A stretch of 64,000 bases of DNA, taken from positions 1-64,000 of the forward strand of contig NZ_BJHU01000048.1 of assembly GCF_005405905.1 (NCBI RefSeq), written 5' to 3'. The DNA comes from Acidovorax sp. NB1. Lineage in GTDB: Bacteria > Pseudomonadota > Gammaproteobacteria > Burkholderiales > Burkholderiaceae_C. Shown here piece after piece: positions 45,128 to 55,636 of the stretch. The translations under genes and the position numbers were made by a program. The notes beneath the pieces are model-generated. The model worked only from the letters and a program-made list of their open reading frames with translations, did not search any database and was not told where the DNA came from. Each line of letters begins with the position of its first letter. The first letter of the stretch is position 1.

Positions 45128-47068
45128 TCAGGGCAGGGGCAATGCCACCTCGGCCGCCTTGCGCGGCTTGCCGATGGGGGCTGCGGCCAGGCCCTTTTGC
45201 ACGGCGGCGATGTCTTCCTCGTTGGGGTATTCGCCCTGCAGCCAGTAGTCGAACACGCGCCGCACGATGGGCGCCGCATGGGCCGCGCCAAAACCGGCGT
45301 TCTCCACAATCGCAGCCACGGCAATGGTCGGGTTCTCGGCCGGGGCGAAGGCGGCAAACAGCGAGTGGTCGCGCTGGTGCTCTTCCAGCGCCTTGGCGTT
45401 GTACTTCACGTTCTGGCCCAGGCTCACTGCCTGCGCCGTGCCGGTCTTGCCGCCTGCGGTGTACAGGGCCCCGGCGAACACGCGGGTGCCGGTGCCGCCC
45501 TTGTTCACGGCCACCATGGCGTTGCGCACGATCTCCACGTTCTTGGGGGCGTAGCCCAGGTTCTCGCCGGGCGGCTGGATGATTTCGGTGACAGCCCCCG
45601 TGACCGAGTTCTTCACCGCTTTGGCCAGGTGCGGGCGGTAGCGGGTGCCCCCGTTGGCCATCGTGGCCTGGGCCAGCGCCAGCTGCAGCATGGTGAAGTT
45701 GTTGTAGCCCTGGCCGATGCCCAGCGACACGGTTTCGCCCGGGAACCAGCGCTTCATCTCGGGGCGTTTGTAGGCGTTGCGCTTCCACTCGGTGCTGGGC
45801 AAGGTGCCACGCACTTCGCCGTTCAGGTCGATGCCCGTGGACTGGCCAAAACCCAGCGGCTTCATGAAGTCATGGATGGCGTCCACGCCCATGTCCACGG
45901 CCAGCGAATAGAAGTAAGTGTTGCTCGACTGCTGGATCGCGCGGTGCATGTCCACCCCGCCCAGCCCGCCTTCGTGGCTTCGGAAAGTGTGGCCGCCAAA
46001 GGTATAGAACCCCGGGTCGTTGACCACCAGGCTGGGCGAGCGCTTGTTCAGCTGCAGCGCGGCCAGCGCCATGAAGGGTTTGTAGGTGGAGCCCGGCGGG
46101 TAGGTGCCACGCAGGGCGCGGTTGAGAAGCGGCTTGTCGATGGACTCGTTGAGCGCGGCCCAGTTTTCGGCGTCGATGCCTTCCACAAACAGGTTGGGAT
46201 CGAAGGTGGGCTTGCTCACCAGCGCCAGGATTTCGCCGTTGCGCGGATCGATGGCCACCAGCGCGCCCCGGCGGCTGCCATACAGCTCCTCGATGAGTTT
46301 TTGCAGCTTGATGTCGATGGACAACATCACGCTGTCGCCCGGTGTGGCCGCGTGGCTGGACAGCTTGCGCACGGCACGCCCGCCCGCCGAGGTTTCCATC
46401 TGCTCGAAGCCGGTCACGCCGTGCAGCGCCGCCTCGAAGCTTTGCTCCACGCCCAGCTTGCCGATGTATTCCGTGCCCCGGTAGTTGGCCTCGTCCTCCG
46501 AGTCCTGGATGCGTGCCTTCTCGGTCTGGTTGATGCGGCCGATGTAGCCAATCGCATGACTGGCCACGTCGCCCAGCGGGTAGTTGCGGAACAGCCGCGC
46601 CTTGATGTCCACGCCCGGAAAACGGTAGCGCTGGGCGGTGAACCGCGCCACCTCCTGGTCGGTCAGGCGGGTGCGGATGGGCAGGGATTCAAAGTTGCGC
46701 GACTCGTCCATGAGCCGCTTGAAACGCCGGCGGTCCCGGGCCTGGATGTCCACCACCTTGGACAGCGCGTCGATGGTTTCATCCAGCACGCCCGCACGCG
46801 AGGGCGTGATCTCCAGCGTGTAGGCCGAGTAGTTGGTGGCCAGCACCACACCATTGCGGTCCAGGATGAGCCCCCGGTTGGGCACGATGGGCGCGACTGC
46901 CGTGCGGTTGCTCTCGGCCTGGGCCGCAAGGTCGTCGTGGCGGATCACCTGCAGAAAGATCAGCCGGGCCACCACCAGGCAGAACGCGGCAAACACCACC
47001 AGGCCCACCACCACGGCCCGCAGGCGAAAACGCGATGCATCGGCTTCGCTGCTGCGCAGTTCGGTCAT
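45128..47068 (-). CDS. mrdA: Penicillin-binding protein 2
   Basis: Peptidoglycan transpeptidase of the elongasome, 646 residues. One N-terminal helix (about 17-39); pedestal/dimer domain; transpeptidase domain with STYK (327-330), SSN (381-383) and KTG (541-543). The non-catalytic RGLILDRNGVVLA motif of class B PBPs is at 65-77. Downstream of mreBCD on the same strand, the expected shape operon. rodA (mrdB), usually next, is not in the immediate neighbourhood. Confidence 0.98.
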   Translation of the reverse strand: MTELRSSEADASRFRLRAVVVGLVVFAAFCLVVARLIFLQVIRHDDLAAQAESNRTAVAPIVPNRGLILDRNGVVLATNYSAYTLEITPSRAGVLDETIDALSKVVDIQARDRRRFKRLMDESRNFESLPIRTRLTDQEVARFTAQRYRFPGVDIKARLFRNYPLGDVASHAIGYIGRINQTEKARIQDSEDEANYRGTEYIGKLGVEQSFEAALHGVTGFEQMETSAGGRAVRKLSSHAATPGDSVMLSIDIKLQKLIEELYGSRRGALVAIDPRNGEILALVSKPTFDPNLFVEGIDAENWAALNESIDKPLLNRALRGTYPPGSTYKPFMALAALQLNKRSPSLVVNDPGFYTFGGHTFRSHEGGLGGVDMHRAIQQSSNTYFYSLAVDMGVDAIHDFMKPLGFGQSTGIDLNGEVRGTLPSTEWKRNAYKRPEMKRWFPGETVSLGIGQGYNNFTMLQLALAQATMANGGTRYRPHLAKAVKNSVTGAVTEIIQPPGENLGYAPKNVEIVRNAMVAVNKGGTGTRVFAGALYTAGGKTGTAQAVSLGQNVKYNAKALEEHQRDHSLFAAFAPAENPTIAVAAIVENAGFGAAHAAPIVRRVFDYWLQGEYPNEEDIAAVQKGLAAAPIGKPRKAAEVALPLP

Positions 47069-47127
47069 GTCAGTTGTCCACGGGGCTACGCGCCACCCAC
47101 AGCCCATGCAACTGGCGCAGCGCAGGC

Positions 47128-47265
47128 GAGGGCAGCCGCGCAAGGGCCGCCAAGCCGCATATGCGGCGCTTCGCTCGCGTGCGCTGGCTGCGTCCCCCTG
47201 CCCGCATTGCGCAGCAATGCGAGAGCGGGGGGAAGGCCCGCAGGGCCTCAGGGGGGTGTTGCTTC
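47128..47265. repeat. Dispersed repeat family B inside the mre operon
   Basis: GGCAGCCGCGCAAGGGCCGC, then CGCATTGCGCAGCAATGCGAG and GCCCGCAGGGCCTCAGGGGGG. It fills most of the 201-bp mreD-mrdA spacer. It matches the 4040-4133 copy over its whole length, including the internal inverted repeats. Confidence 0.65.
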
Positions 47266-47269
47266 ATGC

Positions 47270-47788
47270 TCACAACGGGCGGTTCTGATCGCTATCGGGC
47301 GGGCGGCGCTGGGGCGCCAGCAGCACCCAGCTGGCCAAGGGCCAGAGCAGCGCCTCGATCAGCGGCGCCAGCAGGCTCCAGAACCCCGGAAAGATACCCC
47401 CCGCCGCCACGCGCAGCAACAGCTCGACCGCATGGGCCAGGGCAAACAGCGGGAACACCTGCAGCGCCTGCGAGGGCACGCTGAACCACAGCAGCCGGCG
47501 GTGGATGGCAATGGCGCCAAACGACAGCACGGTGTACGACAGCGCATGCTGGCCCAGCAGCGCCGACTGGCTCACGTCCATGCACAGGCCCAGCACAAAG
47601 GCCGCCCCCATGCCGATGCGCAGCGGCTGGTGCACGCCCCAGAAGACGAGCAGCACCATGAGCAGGTCGGGCGTCCAGACGATGCGGCCCAGCGGCAGCA
47701 TGTTGATCGCCAGGCCCGCGACCAGGCTGAACCACATGAACACCGGGTTCACCGGCATCAGCAGGGGCTCACCGCGCGGCATGATCAT
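47270..47788 (-). CDS. mreD: Rod-shape protein MreD
   Basis: Inner-membrane elongasome component, 172 residues with about five helices. The start is taken at 47788 (MIMPRGEPLLMPVNPVF) because AAAGGA is correctly spaced for it; the ATG two codons later is possible. Features: WTPDLLMVLLVFWGVHQPLRIG and GLCMDVSQSALLGQHALSY, typical of beta- and gammaproteobacterial MreD. 40 bp after mreC. Confidence 0.95.
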   Translation of the reverse strand: MIMPRGEPLLMPVNPVFMWFSLVAGLAINMLPLGRIVWTPDLLMVLLVFWGVHQPLRIGMGAAFVLGLCMDVSQSALLGQHALSYTVLSFGAIAIHRRLLWFSVPSQALQVFPLFALAHAVELLLRVAAGGIFPGFWSLLAPLIEALLWPLASWVLLAPQRRPPDSDQNRPL

Positions 47789-47828
47789 GGCGCGTGTCCT
47801 TTCGTCTTGGGGCTGGGGGTGCGGCGGC

Positions 47829-48752
47829 TCACTTGCGGCCTCCGCGTTTGTTCGATGGCACCGGGTGCGCGGGCTCGGGTCGGGGCAACTCGTGTTCGGC
47901 CAGAGGCTTGAGCACCACCACATGGCGTGCGCCCTGCACCTGGGCCAGGGGCGCGCAGTAGATGCGGGCAAACGCGGAATCGGCCCGGCGCTCCACCCGC
48001 ACCACCCGCGCCACGGGCAGGCCCGGGGGGTAGAGGCCGTCCACGCCGCTGGTGGTCAGCAGGTCGTCTTCGCGGATGTCGGCGTTGGCGGGCATGAAAC
48101 GCAGCTCCATGCCGCCGCCATGCCCTGCCACGGGGTCGCCATAGGCCACGCCACGCACGCCGGTGCGGATATTCAAGACGGGGATCGCCTGGTCGCGGTC
48201 CACCAGCAGAGTGACCTCGCTCACCAGGGGGAACACGCGTGTGACCTGGCCCAGCACCCCGGCCTCGTCCATCACCGGGGCACCCAGCTCCACGCCGCCC
48301 ACCTGCCCCCGGTCCAGCACCACACGGCGCGTGTAGGGGTCGGCGGTGTCGTAGATCACCTCGGCCGCCTGGGCCGGGGTCTGCAGCCGGTCGCGCAGCT
48401 CCATCAGCTTGCGCAGGCGGCCGTTTTCCAGCGCCAGCTGATCGGCCTGGTTGGCGCGCTGGCCCATCTCGGTCATCTTCTTGCGCGCGGTGTCCAGGTC
48501 CTGCTGAGCGGTCTGCAGCGACTGGAAATAGCCAGCGCCCTGGCTTGCAAACTCGACCGGCTTGAGCATGAGCCACTGCACCGGGTAGAGCACGGTGGCC
48601 ACCACCTTGCGCAAAGGGTCCGTGATGTGAAAGCGCGCGTCCGCGACCATGAGGAACAGCGCCAGCGCACTGAACACGGCCAAACGCGACAGGGCCGAAG
48701 GGCCCTGTTTGAAGAAAGGGGGAGCGCTGCGCTCTAAAGTACCCAGTGGCAT
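47829..48752 (-). CDS. mreC: Rod-shape protein MreC
   Basis: Bitopic elongasome scaffold, 307 residues. Membrane helix about 22-38, coiled coil about 70-120 (LQTAQQDLDTARKKMTEMGQ), then the two-barrel domain with VVLDRGQVGGVELGAPVMDEAGVLGQV and DDLLTTSGVDGLYPPGLPVA. Activates PBP2 in the periplasm. A basic/Pro-rich C-terminal tail is present. It follows mreB by 60 bp. Confidence 0.96.
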   Translation of the reverse strand: MPLGTLERSAPPFFKQGPSALSRLAVFSALALFLMVADARFHITDPLRKVVATVLYPVQWLMLKPVEFASQGAGYFQSLQTAQQDLDTARKKMTEMGQRANQADQLALENGRLRKLMELRDRLQTPAQAAEVIYDTADPYTRRVVLDRGQVGGVELGAPVMDEAGVLGQVTRVFPLVSEVTLLVDRDQAIPVLNIRTGVRGVAYGDPVAGHGGGMELRFMPANADIREDDLLTTSGVDGLYPPGLPVARVVRVERRADSAFARIYCAPLAQVQGARHVVVLKPLAEHELPRPEPAHPVPSNKRGGRK

Positions 48753-48812
48753 GTGCGGCGCATGCGATCAGTGAAGTGGTTGCGTGCCTGTGGCATGACA
48801 GGCATCCCCGAA

Positions 48813-49856
<1,044 letters not shown>

Positions 49857-49977
49857 TCAAAAGTCCTCTCGGGCACGGCATGCGCGTCGGCCTGCCATCG
49901 CCAGGTATTTCAGGGGGTGTTTATTGGCTTTTTTCACGCAATTGACTCCCATTCCGGGAGCTTTGCGGCAAAGCCGG

Positions 49978-49984
49978 GATAATA
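49978..49984. promoter_or_regulatory. Possible shared -10 for mreB and gatC
   Basis: GATAATA gives GATAAT on the plus strand (49978-49983) and TATTAT on the minus strand (49984-49979). Neither direction has a strong -35 at 17 bases. Overlapping, symmetric -10 elements are known to fire in both directions in bacteria. This is a weak call based on position in the divergent spacer. Confidence 0.3.
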
Positions 49985-50063
49985 CCCCATCCCCTGTGAA
50001 TAACTCCCTCTGGCGCGGGCCGGATCACAGCTTTACGTCTGGTTTCTTTAGATTTTCCTCCCT

Positions 50064-50363
50064 ATGGCACTGACCCCCCAGGACATCGGCCGCATTGCCA
50101 ACTTGGCGCGGCTTGAGCTGACAACTTCCGAAAGTGAGCGCATGCTCACTCAGCTCAACGGATTCTTTGACATCGTGGAACAGATGCGGGCTGTGGATAC
50201 CTCGGGCGTCACGCCCCTGGCACACCCCGTGGCAGCCATCCAGGACGTGGCCCTGCGGCTGCGCGAGGACGTGGCCAGCGAGCCCAACCAGCGCGAAGCC
50301 AACCAGCAAAGCGCTCCCGTCGTCGAGCGAGGCCTGTTCCTCGTGCCCAAAGTGATCGAGTAA
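50064..50363 (+). CDS. gatC: Asp/Glu-tRNA amidotransferase subunit C
   Basis: Small stabilising subunit of GatCAB, 99 residues, [20 protein letters not shown] with the typical [10 protein letters not shown] and C-terminal VPKVIE. GatCAB converts misacylated Glu-tRNA(Gln) and/or Asp-tRNA(Asn) to the amide forms. No purine-rich SD lies before the ATG (the upstream sequence is TTTCCTCCCT). gatA follows 21 bp later. Confidence 0.97.
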   Translation: MALTPQDIGRIANLARLELTTSESERMLTQLNGFFDIVEQMRAVDTSGVTPLAHPVAAIQDVALRLREDVASEPNQREANQQSAPVVERGLFLVPKVIE

Positions 50364-50384
50364 GTAAGAACTGACTTTCGCCGC

Positions 50385-51878
50385 ATGACTTCCACCGCAT
50401 TGCATGACCTGGGCGTGGCCCAGCTGGCCACCGAGCTGCGCGAACGCCGCGTCTCGGCCGTCGAGGCCGCCCAGCATTTCCTCGCCCGCGCGCAGGCCCA
50501 CCAAAACCTGGGCGCCTACGTGGCCGTGAACCCTGACATCACCCTGGCCCAGGCCCGCGCCCAGGACGCCGCCATTGCCGCAGGCACCGCAGGCCCCCTG
50601 GCGGGCGTGCCAATTGCGCACAAGGACATCTTTGTCACCAAGGGCTTCCCCAGCACTGCGGGCTCCAAGATGCTCGCGGGCTACCAGTCGCCCTTTGACG
50701 CCACAGTGGTCACCAAGCTGGCCGACGCGGGCGCCGTGACCCTGGGCAAGCTGAATTGCGACGAGTTCGCCATGGGCTCGGCCAACGAGAATTCGGCCGT
50801 GACCCCCGTGGGCTTTGACGCCCCGGCCCCGGTGCGCAACCCCTGGGCCACCGACCGCATCCCCGGCGGCTCGTCCGGCGGCAGCGCCGTGGCTGTGGCC
50901 GCGCGCCTGGCCCCGGCCGTCACCGGCACCGACACGGGCGGCTCCATCCGCCAGCCCGCCTCGTTCTGCGGCATCACCGGCATCAAGCCCACCTATGGCC
51001 GCGCCAGCCGTTACGGCATGATCGCGTTCGCCTCCAGCCTGGACCAGGCCGGCCCCATGGCCCGCTCGGCCGAAGACTGCGCGCTGCTGCTGTCCGCCAT
51101 GTGCGGCCCGGACCCGGACCGCGACTCCACGTCGCTCGATGTGCCTGCCGAAAATTTCAGCGCCAAGCTCAACGACAGCATCGACGGCCTGCGCATCGGC
51201 ATCCCCGCCGAGTTCTTTGGCGAAGGCCTGGCGCCCGATGTGCGCGCAGCGGTGGACGGTGCCCTGAAGGAATACGAAAAGCTCGGCGCCAAGCTCGTAC
51301 CCATCAGCCTGCCGCGCACGCAGCTGTCCATCCCGGTGTACTACATCATTGCCCCGGCCGAGGCGTCGTCCAACCTCTCCCGCTTTGACGGCGTGAAGTT
51401 CGGCCACCGCGCCAAGGATTACACCGACCTGGTGGACATGTACAAGAAGACCCGCGCCGAAGGCTTTGGCGACGAGGTCAAGCGCCGCATCATGATCGGT
51501 GCCTATGTGCTGAGCCATGGCTACTACGACGCCTACTACCTGCAGGCGCAGAAGATCCGCCGCATGATTGCCGACGACTTCCAGAACGCCTTCAAGGAAT
51601 GCGATGTGATCGCCGGCCCCGTGGCCCCCACCGTGGCCTGGAAGCTGGGTGACCACGGCAACGACCCGCTGGCCGACTACCTGGCCGACATCTTCACCCT
51701 GCCCGGCTCGCTGGCCGGGCTGCCCGGCATGAGCGTGCCCGCCGGTTTTGGCGAAGGCGGCATGCCCGTGGGCCTGCAGCTGCTGGGCAACTACTTCCAG
51801 GAAGCCCGCCTTTTGAACGCTGCGCACCGCCTGCAGCAAGCCACCGACTTCCACCTCCGCCGTCCGGAGGGCTTCTGA
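50385..51878 (+). CDS. gatA: Asp/Glu-tRNA amidotransferase subunit A
   Basis: Glutaminase subunit of the amidase-signature family, 497 residues. The Ser-cisSer-Lys triad is present: Lys80 (IAHKDIF), cis-Ser163 (GGSSGGSA) and nucleophile Ser187 ([12 protein letters not shown]). Releases ammonia that is channelled to GatB. Adjacent to gatB with one base between. Confidence 0.98.
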   Translation: MTSTALHDLGVAQLATELRERRVSAVEAAQHFLARAQAHQNLGAYVAVNPDITLAQARAQDAAIAAGTAGPLAGVPIAHKDIFVTKGFPSTAGSKMLAGYQSPFDATVVTKLADAGAVTLGKLNCDEFAMGSANENSAVTPVGFDAPAPVRNPWATDRIPGGSSGGSAVAVAARLAPAVTGTDTGGSIRQPASFCGITGIKPTYGRASRYGMIAFASSLDQAGPMARSAEDCALLLSAMCGPDPDRDSTSLDVPAENFSAKLNDSIDGLRIGIPAEFFGEGLAPDVRAAVDGALKEYEKLGAKLVPISLPRTQLSIPVYYIIAPAEASSNLSRFDGVKFGHRAKDYTDLVDMYKKTRAEGFGDEVKRRIMIGAYVLSHGYYDAYYLQAQKIRRMIADDFQNAFKECDVIAGPVAPTVAWKLGDHGNDPLADYLADIFTLPGSLAGLPGMSVPAGFGEGGMPVGLQLLGNYFQEARLLNAAHRLQQATDFHLRRPEGF

Positions 51879-51879
51879 C

Positions 51880-53337
51880 ATGACCGCCAAATTGATCCAT
51901 GGCTACGAAGTCGTCATCGGCTTCGAAACCCACACCCAGCTCGCAACAAAGAGCAAGATTTTCAGTCGCGCGCCCACGGCCTTCGGTGCCGAGCCCAACA
52001 CCCAGGCTTGCGCGGTGGACTTGGCCTTGCCCGGAACCCTGCCCGTGATGAACCGCGAGGCCGTGGCCTGCGCTATCAAATTGGGACTGGCCCTCGGCTC
52101 CCATATTGCGCCAGTGAGCATTTTTGCGCGCAAAAACTACTTCTACCCTGACCTGCCCAAGGGCTACCAGATCAGCCAGTTCGAGATCCCAGTGGTGCAG
52201 GGCGGCGAGGTGTCGTTCTTCCTGGGCGACGAAAAGAAGACCGTGCGCCTGGTACGCGCCCACCTAGAAGAAGACGCCGGCAAGTCGCTGCACGAGGACT
52301 TCATCGGCCAGTCGGGCATCGACCTGAACCGTGCCGGGACGCCCCTGCTGGAGATCGTGACCGAGCCCGATATCCGCAGCAGCGAAGAAGCCGTGGCCTA
52401 TGCCAAGGAACTGCACAAGATCGTGACCTGGATCGGCATCTGCGACGGCAACATGCAGGAAGGCAGCTTCCGCTGCGACGCCAACGTGTCGGTGCGCAAA
52501 CCCGGCCAGCCGCTGGGCACCCGCCGCGAGATCAAGAACCTGAACTCGTTCAAGTTCATGCAGCAGGCCATCGACTACGAGATCCGCTGGCAGATCGAGC
52601 AGATCGAAGACGGCCACGCGATCCAGCAGGCCACCGTGCTGTTCGACCCCGACACGGGCGAAACGCGTGCAATGCGCACTAAGGAAGACGCGGCGGACTA
52701 CCGCTACTTCCCTGATCCGGACCTGCCTCCGCTGCACATTTCAGAGCAGTGGGTGCAGGAAGAACGTGCGCAGATGGCCGAATTGCCGCGCGTTGTTGCA
52801 GCACGTTACGTCAGAGATTACGGCCTGTCTGAATACGACGCATCCGCTCTCACGCAAAGCAAAGCCACCATGATTTACTTCCAGCAAGTTGTCTTGGGCG
52901 CTAGTACACCTGTGTCGCCGAAAATTGCGTGCAACTGGATCATGGGCGAGTTGTCGCGACGACTCAATTTGGATGAAATTGCCATTGAAGACGCGCCCGT
53001 AAAACCAGAACAAATGGTTGCGCTACTGACGCGCATTTCTGACGGCACGATCTCCAACAACGCCGCCAAGCAGGTGTTTGATGCGCTGTGGACCGGGGAG
53101 TCGAACGACGTGGACGCCGTCATCGAATCCAAGGGCCTCAAGCAGATGAACGACTCCGGCGCGCTGGAGAAGATCATCGACGAGGTGATTGCCGCCAACC
53201 CCGACAACGTGGCGCAGTTCCGTGCGGGCAAGGACAAGGCCTTCAATGCGCTGGTGGGCCAGATCATGAAGGCCAGCAAGGGCAAGGCCAACCCCACGCA
53301 GGTCAACGAACTGCTGCGTGCCAAGCTGGCGGGCTGA
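51880..53337 (+). CDS. gatB: Asp/Glu-tRNA amidotransferase subunit B
   Basis: Kinase/transamidase subunit, 485 residues. Motifs: [21 protein letters not shown] at the N-terminus, [41 protein letters not shown] and [14 protein letters not shown]; tail domain with GMV-type [16 protein letters not shown]. The usual length. Codons between about 52735 and 53045 are strikingly AT-richer (TCA, GTT, AGA, TTG, CGA, AAA) than the rest of the gene, while the protein stays in frame and family-like. Confidence 0.98.
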   Translation: MTAKLIHGYEVVIGFETHTQLATKSKIFSRAPTAFGAEPNTQACAVDLALPGTLPVMNREAVACAIKLGLALGSHIAPVSIFARKNYFYPDLPKGYQISQFEIPVVQGGEVSFFLGDEKKTVRLVRAHLEEDAGKSLHEDFIGQSGIDLNRAGTPLLEIVTEPDIRSSEEAVAYAKELHKIVTWIGICDGNMQEGSFRCDANVSVRKPGQPLGTRREIKNLNSFKFMQQAIDYEIRWQIEQIEDGHAIQQATVLFDPDTGETRAMRTKEDAADYRYFPDPDLPPLHISEQWVQEERAQMAELPRVVAARYVRDYGLSEYDASALTQSKATMIYFQQVVLGASTPVSPKIACNWIMGELSRRLNLDEIAIEDAPVKPEQMVALLTRISDGTISNNAAKQVFDALWTGESNDVDAVIESKGLKQMNDSGALEKIIDEVIAANPDNVAQFRAGKDKAFNALVGQIMKASKGKANPTQVNELLRAKLAG

Positions 53338-53353
53338 ATACAGAGCGACCAAA

Positions 53354-53379
53354 ACAAAGGGGCCCCACGGCCCCTTTGT
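53354..53379. terminator. Bidirectional terminator between gatB and DUF4124 gene
   Basis: Eleven-base arms ACAAAGGGGCC and GGCCCCTTTGT around CCAC. T-rich on the plus side (TTCTTTTC) and A-rich at the left (CCAAAAC), between convergent genes. Confidence 0.8.
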
Positions 53380-53407
53380 TCTTTTCAAGCCTTGCAATGA
53401 CCCGTGT

Positions 53408-54100
53408 TTAGCGGCTGGCAGCGGGCGCTTCTGCCGCAGCGCCAGAGGCCGCAGCCGGCAGACGTTGGGACTCCCACAGCTTGCGCAGCTGGGCCAGTTC
53501 GGTGTCAAAGCGCTGGTGCACGCGCCGCTTCTCCTGGTCCTGCCCCGCGATGAAACGCTGCTGCTCGGCCATGCTGTCTTCGTTCTCTGCAATCTTGCGG
53601 CGCAGCGCCATGGGGGCTTTGTTGGGGTCCCGCTTGTAAAACTCCATCTCCACCTCAAACGCCTTGTGCTGCTGCCTGAGTTCGACGATGCGTTTTTCTG
53701 CGGTGGCGGTGACCTCATCCACCATCTGGATGGCGGCGGCGCGCTCTACATCGTGGCTGACCTTGTCGGGGTAGCGGGTGGTCAGCACGCGCTCGCGGCG
53801 GCGTTCCTCCAGCTCACGGCTGCGGGCTTCGGCCTCTTTGCGTTGCTGGGCTTCCTGGGCGGCGCGCTCCTGCTCGGTGAGCGAGGGGCCGATCTGGCGG
53901 CGCACAGTGCCCGAGGGGCTCAGCTCGCGCTGCTCGCGGTCCAGACATTCAGGGATGGGGCGGTCGGCCGTCAAGCGCCGGCCATTGCGGTCCACACAGG
54001 TGTAGATGCCACCGGATGGCACCTGCGCCCACACACTATCGGCGGCCAGGGTGGCCAGCAGAATCCCGCCCAAGATCCACGCCGATGTGCTACTGCTCAA
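53408..54100 (-). CDS. DUF4124-domain secreted protein
   Basis: 230 residues with a signal peptide (about 1-25, cut after VWAQ). The short DUF4124 domain follows (GGIYTCVDRNGRRLTADRPIPEC, with the usual aromatic-Cys pattern). The rest is a long charged coiled coil (about 75-215, rich in Glu/Arg/Gln). The function is unknown; possibly an envelope adaptor. It lies 5 bp after the pyrE stop, so it is probably cotranscribed with pyrE. Confidence 0.85.
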   Translation of the reverse strand: MSSSTSAWILGGILLATLAADSVWAQVPSGGIYTCVDRNGRRLTADRPIPECLDREQRELSPSGTVRRQIGPSLTEQERAAQEAQQRKEAEARSRELEERRRERVLTTRYPDKVSHDVERAAAIQMVDEVTATAEKRIVELRQQHKAFEVEMEFYKRDPNKAPMALRRKIAENEDSMAEQQRFIAGQDQEKRRVHQRFDTELAQLRKLWESQRLPAAASGAAAEAPAASR

Positions 54101-54105
54101 GTTGT

Positions 54106-54804
54106 CTACCCCTCGTTGACGCCATACCGCTGGCGGTAAGCCAGCACTTTTTCGTGGTGGGAGCGCACTCCATCCTCCCCGTTGTGCTCAAGATAGAGCA
54201 ATAAGTCTGCCAGACGTGCGATGGCGCACACCTGCATGCCCAGCTGGTGGCGCACGTACTGCACAGCGCTGTGATCTACGTCCTGGCCATTCTCTGTGGC
54301 TTTTTCCTGGCGGTCCAGCGCAATGGCCACTGCATGGGGCGTGGCGCCTGCCGCCTTGATGATGGCAATGGACTCGCGCGCGGCGGTGCCGGCGGACATC
54401 ACGTCGTCCACGATCAGCACCCGGCCTTGGAGAGGCGCACCCACCAGGGTGCCGCCTTCGCCGTGGTCCTTGGCCTCCTTGCGGTTGTAGGCAAAGGGCA
54501 CGTTGCGGCCCAGGCGGGCCAGCTCCACGGCCACCGTCGCGGCCAGGGGGATGCCCTTGTACGCGGGGCCAAACACCATGTCGAATTCGATGCCGCTGGC
54601 CAGCAGGGCTTTTGCATAGAATTCCGCGAGGCGGCCGATCTTGCGGCCGTCGTCAAACAGACCGGCATTGAAGAAATAGGGGCTCAGGCGCCCGGCCTTG
54701 GTCTTGAATTCACCAAACCGCAGCACGCCCGATTCAACGGCGAAACGGACAAAATCCTGCGCCAGCTGGCCCTGCTCTGAGGTTTGCGCGCCAACATCCA
54801 CCAT
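54106..54804 (-). CDS. pyrE: Orotate phosphoribosyltransferase
   Basis: Converts orotate and PRPP to OMP in pyrimidine synthesis, 232 residues. The start is MVDVGAQTSEQG (54804), with AAGGA upstream; longer reading would invade the divergent gene. PRPP motif VLIVDDVMSAGTA, FKTKAGRLSPYFFNAGLF and GPAYKGIPLAATVA are all present. Its ATG shares bases with a possible ATG of the divergent xth gene (CCATGG), leaving no room for a separate promoter between them. Confidence 0.97.
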   Translation of the reverse strand: MVDVGAQTSEQGQLAQDFVRFAVESGVLRFGEFKTKAGRLSPYFFNAGLFDDGRKIGRLAEFYAKALLASGIEFDMVFGPAYKGIPLAATVAVELARLGRNVPFAYNRKEAKDHGEGGTLVGAPLQGRVLIVDDVMSAGTAARESIAIIKAAGATPHAVAIALDRQEKATENGQDVDHSAVQYVRHQLGMQVCAIARLADLLLYLEHNGEDGVRSHHEKVLAYRQRYGVNEG

Positions 54805-54814
54805 GGGGAAATCC

Positions 54815-55618
54815 TTGTTCAAATTAACCAGCCTCAATCTCAATGGCATCCGCTCGGCCACCAGCAAAGGCGTGGAAAGCTGGATGGCAGCCACGCGGCC
54901 GGATTGTATTTGTGTGCAGGAAGTCAAGGCACAGGCGCCCGACATGGCCAACCGCTTCGAACGGCTGGCCGACCTGCAGGGCCACTTCCACTTTGCCCAG
55001 AAGAAGGGCTACTCCGGTGTAGGGGTGTACACCCGGCACGAGCCTTCCGACATAGTGGTTGGCTATGGATCTGAAGAGTTTGATGCAGAAGGCCGCTATG
55101 TGGAGCTGCGCTTTGACACACCCGCGCGCAAGCTGTCCATCATCAGTGCCTATTTCCCCAGCGGCTCCTCGGGCGAAGAACGCCAGCAGGCCAAGTTCCG
55201 CTTTCTGGCCGAGTTCCACCCGCATCTCATGCGCCTGAAGGCCGAACGCGAATTCATCCTGTGCGGTGACATCAACATTGCGCATCAGCAAATAGACCTC
55301 AAAAACTGGCGCAGCAACCAGAAAAACAGTGGTTTTTTGCCCGAAGAGCGCGCGTGGATGACAAAGTTGTTGCACACAACTGATGAAGGCGGCGGCATCA
55401 TCGACGTGTACCGTCAGTTGCAACCGACCGCGACCGACACCGCCTACACGTGGTGGAGCAACCGCGGCCAGGCCTATGCCAACAACGTGGGATGGCGGCT
55501 GGACTACCACCTGGCCACCCCGGCGCTGGCGGCGCTGGCACGCACCGAATCCATCTACAAGGGCGAGAAGTTCTCCGACCACGCACCCATCACGGTGGAC
55601 TACGAATTCCGTCTATGA
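54815..55618 (+). CDS. xth: Exodeoxyribonuclease III
   Basis: AP endonuclease/3'-exonuclease of base-excision repair, 267 residues. Start TTG 54815 gives MFKLTSLNLNGIRSA, the family N-terminus, with GGGGA upstream; an in-frame ATG at 54803 would add four residues. Catalytic motifs: LNGIR, QEVKAQ (metal-binding Glu), GDINIAHQQIDLKN, and the terminal SDHAPI. Divergent from pyrE with 10 bp, or minus two, between starts. Confidence 0.96.
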   Translation: MFKLTSLNLNGIRSATSKGVESWMAATRPDCICVQEVKAQAPDMANRFERLADLQGHFHFAQKKGYSGVGVYTRHEPSDIVVGYGSEEFDAEGRYVELRFDTPARKLSIISAYFPSGSSGEERQQAKFRFLAEFHPHLMRLKAEREFILCGDINIAHQQIDLKNWRSNQKNSGFLPEERAWMTKLLHTTDEGGGIIDVYRQLQPTATDTAYTWWSNRGQAYANNVGWRLDYHLATPALAALARTESIYKGEKFSDHAPITVDYEFRL

Positions 55619-55636
55619 CCCGGCCCCGCTGACCCG

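Noticed and set aside
44954..47911. 985-residue plus-strand frame antisense to mrdA and mreD
   Set aside because: Overlaps certain genes and shows only shadow-frame composition, despite its length.
49921..49950. TTGACT near 49942 as the gatC -35
   Set aside because: It is about 30 bases from the only good -10 (GATAAT), well outside the functional spacing.
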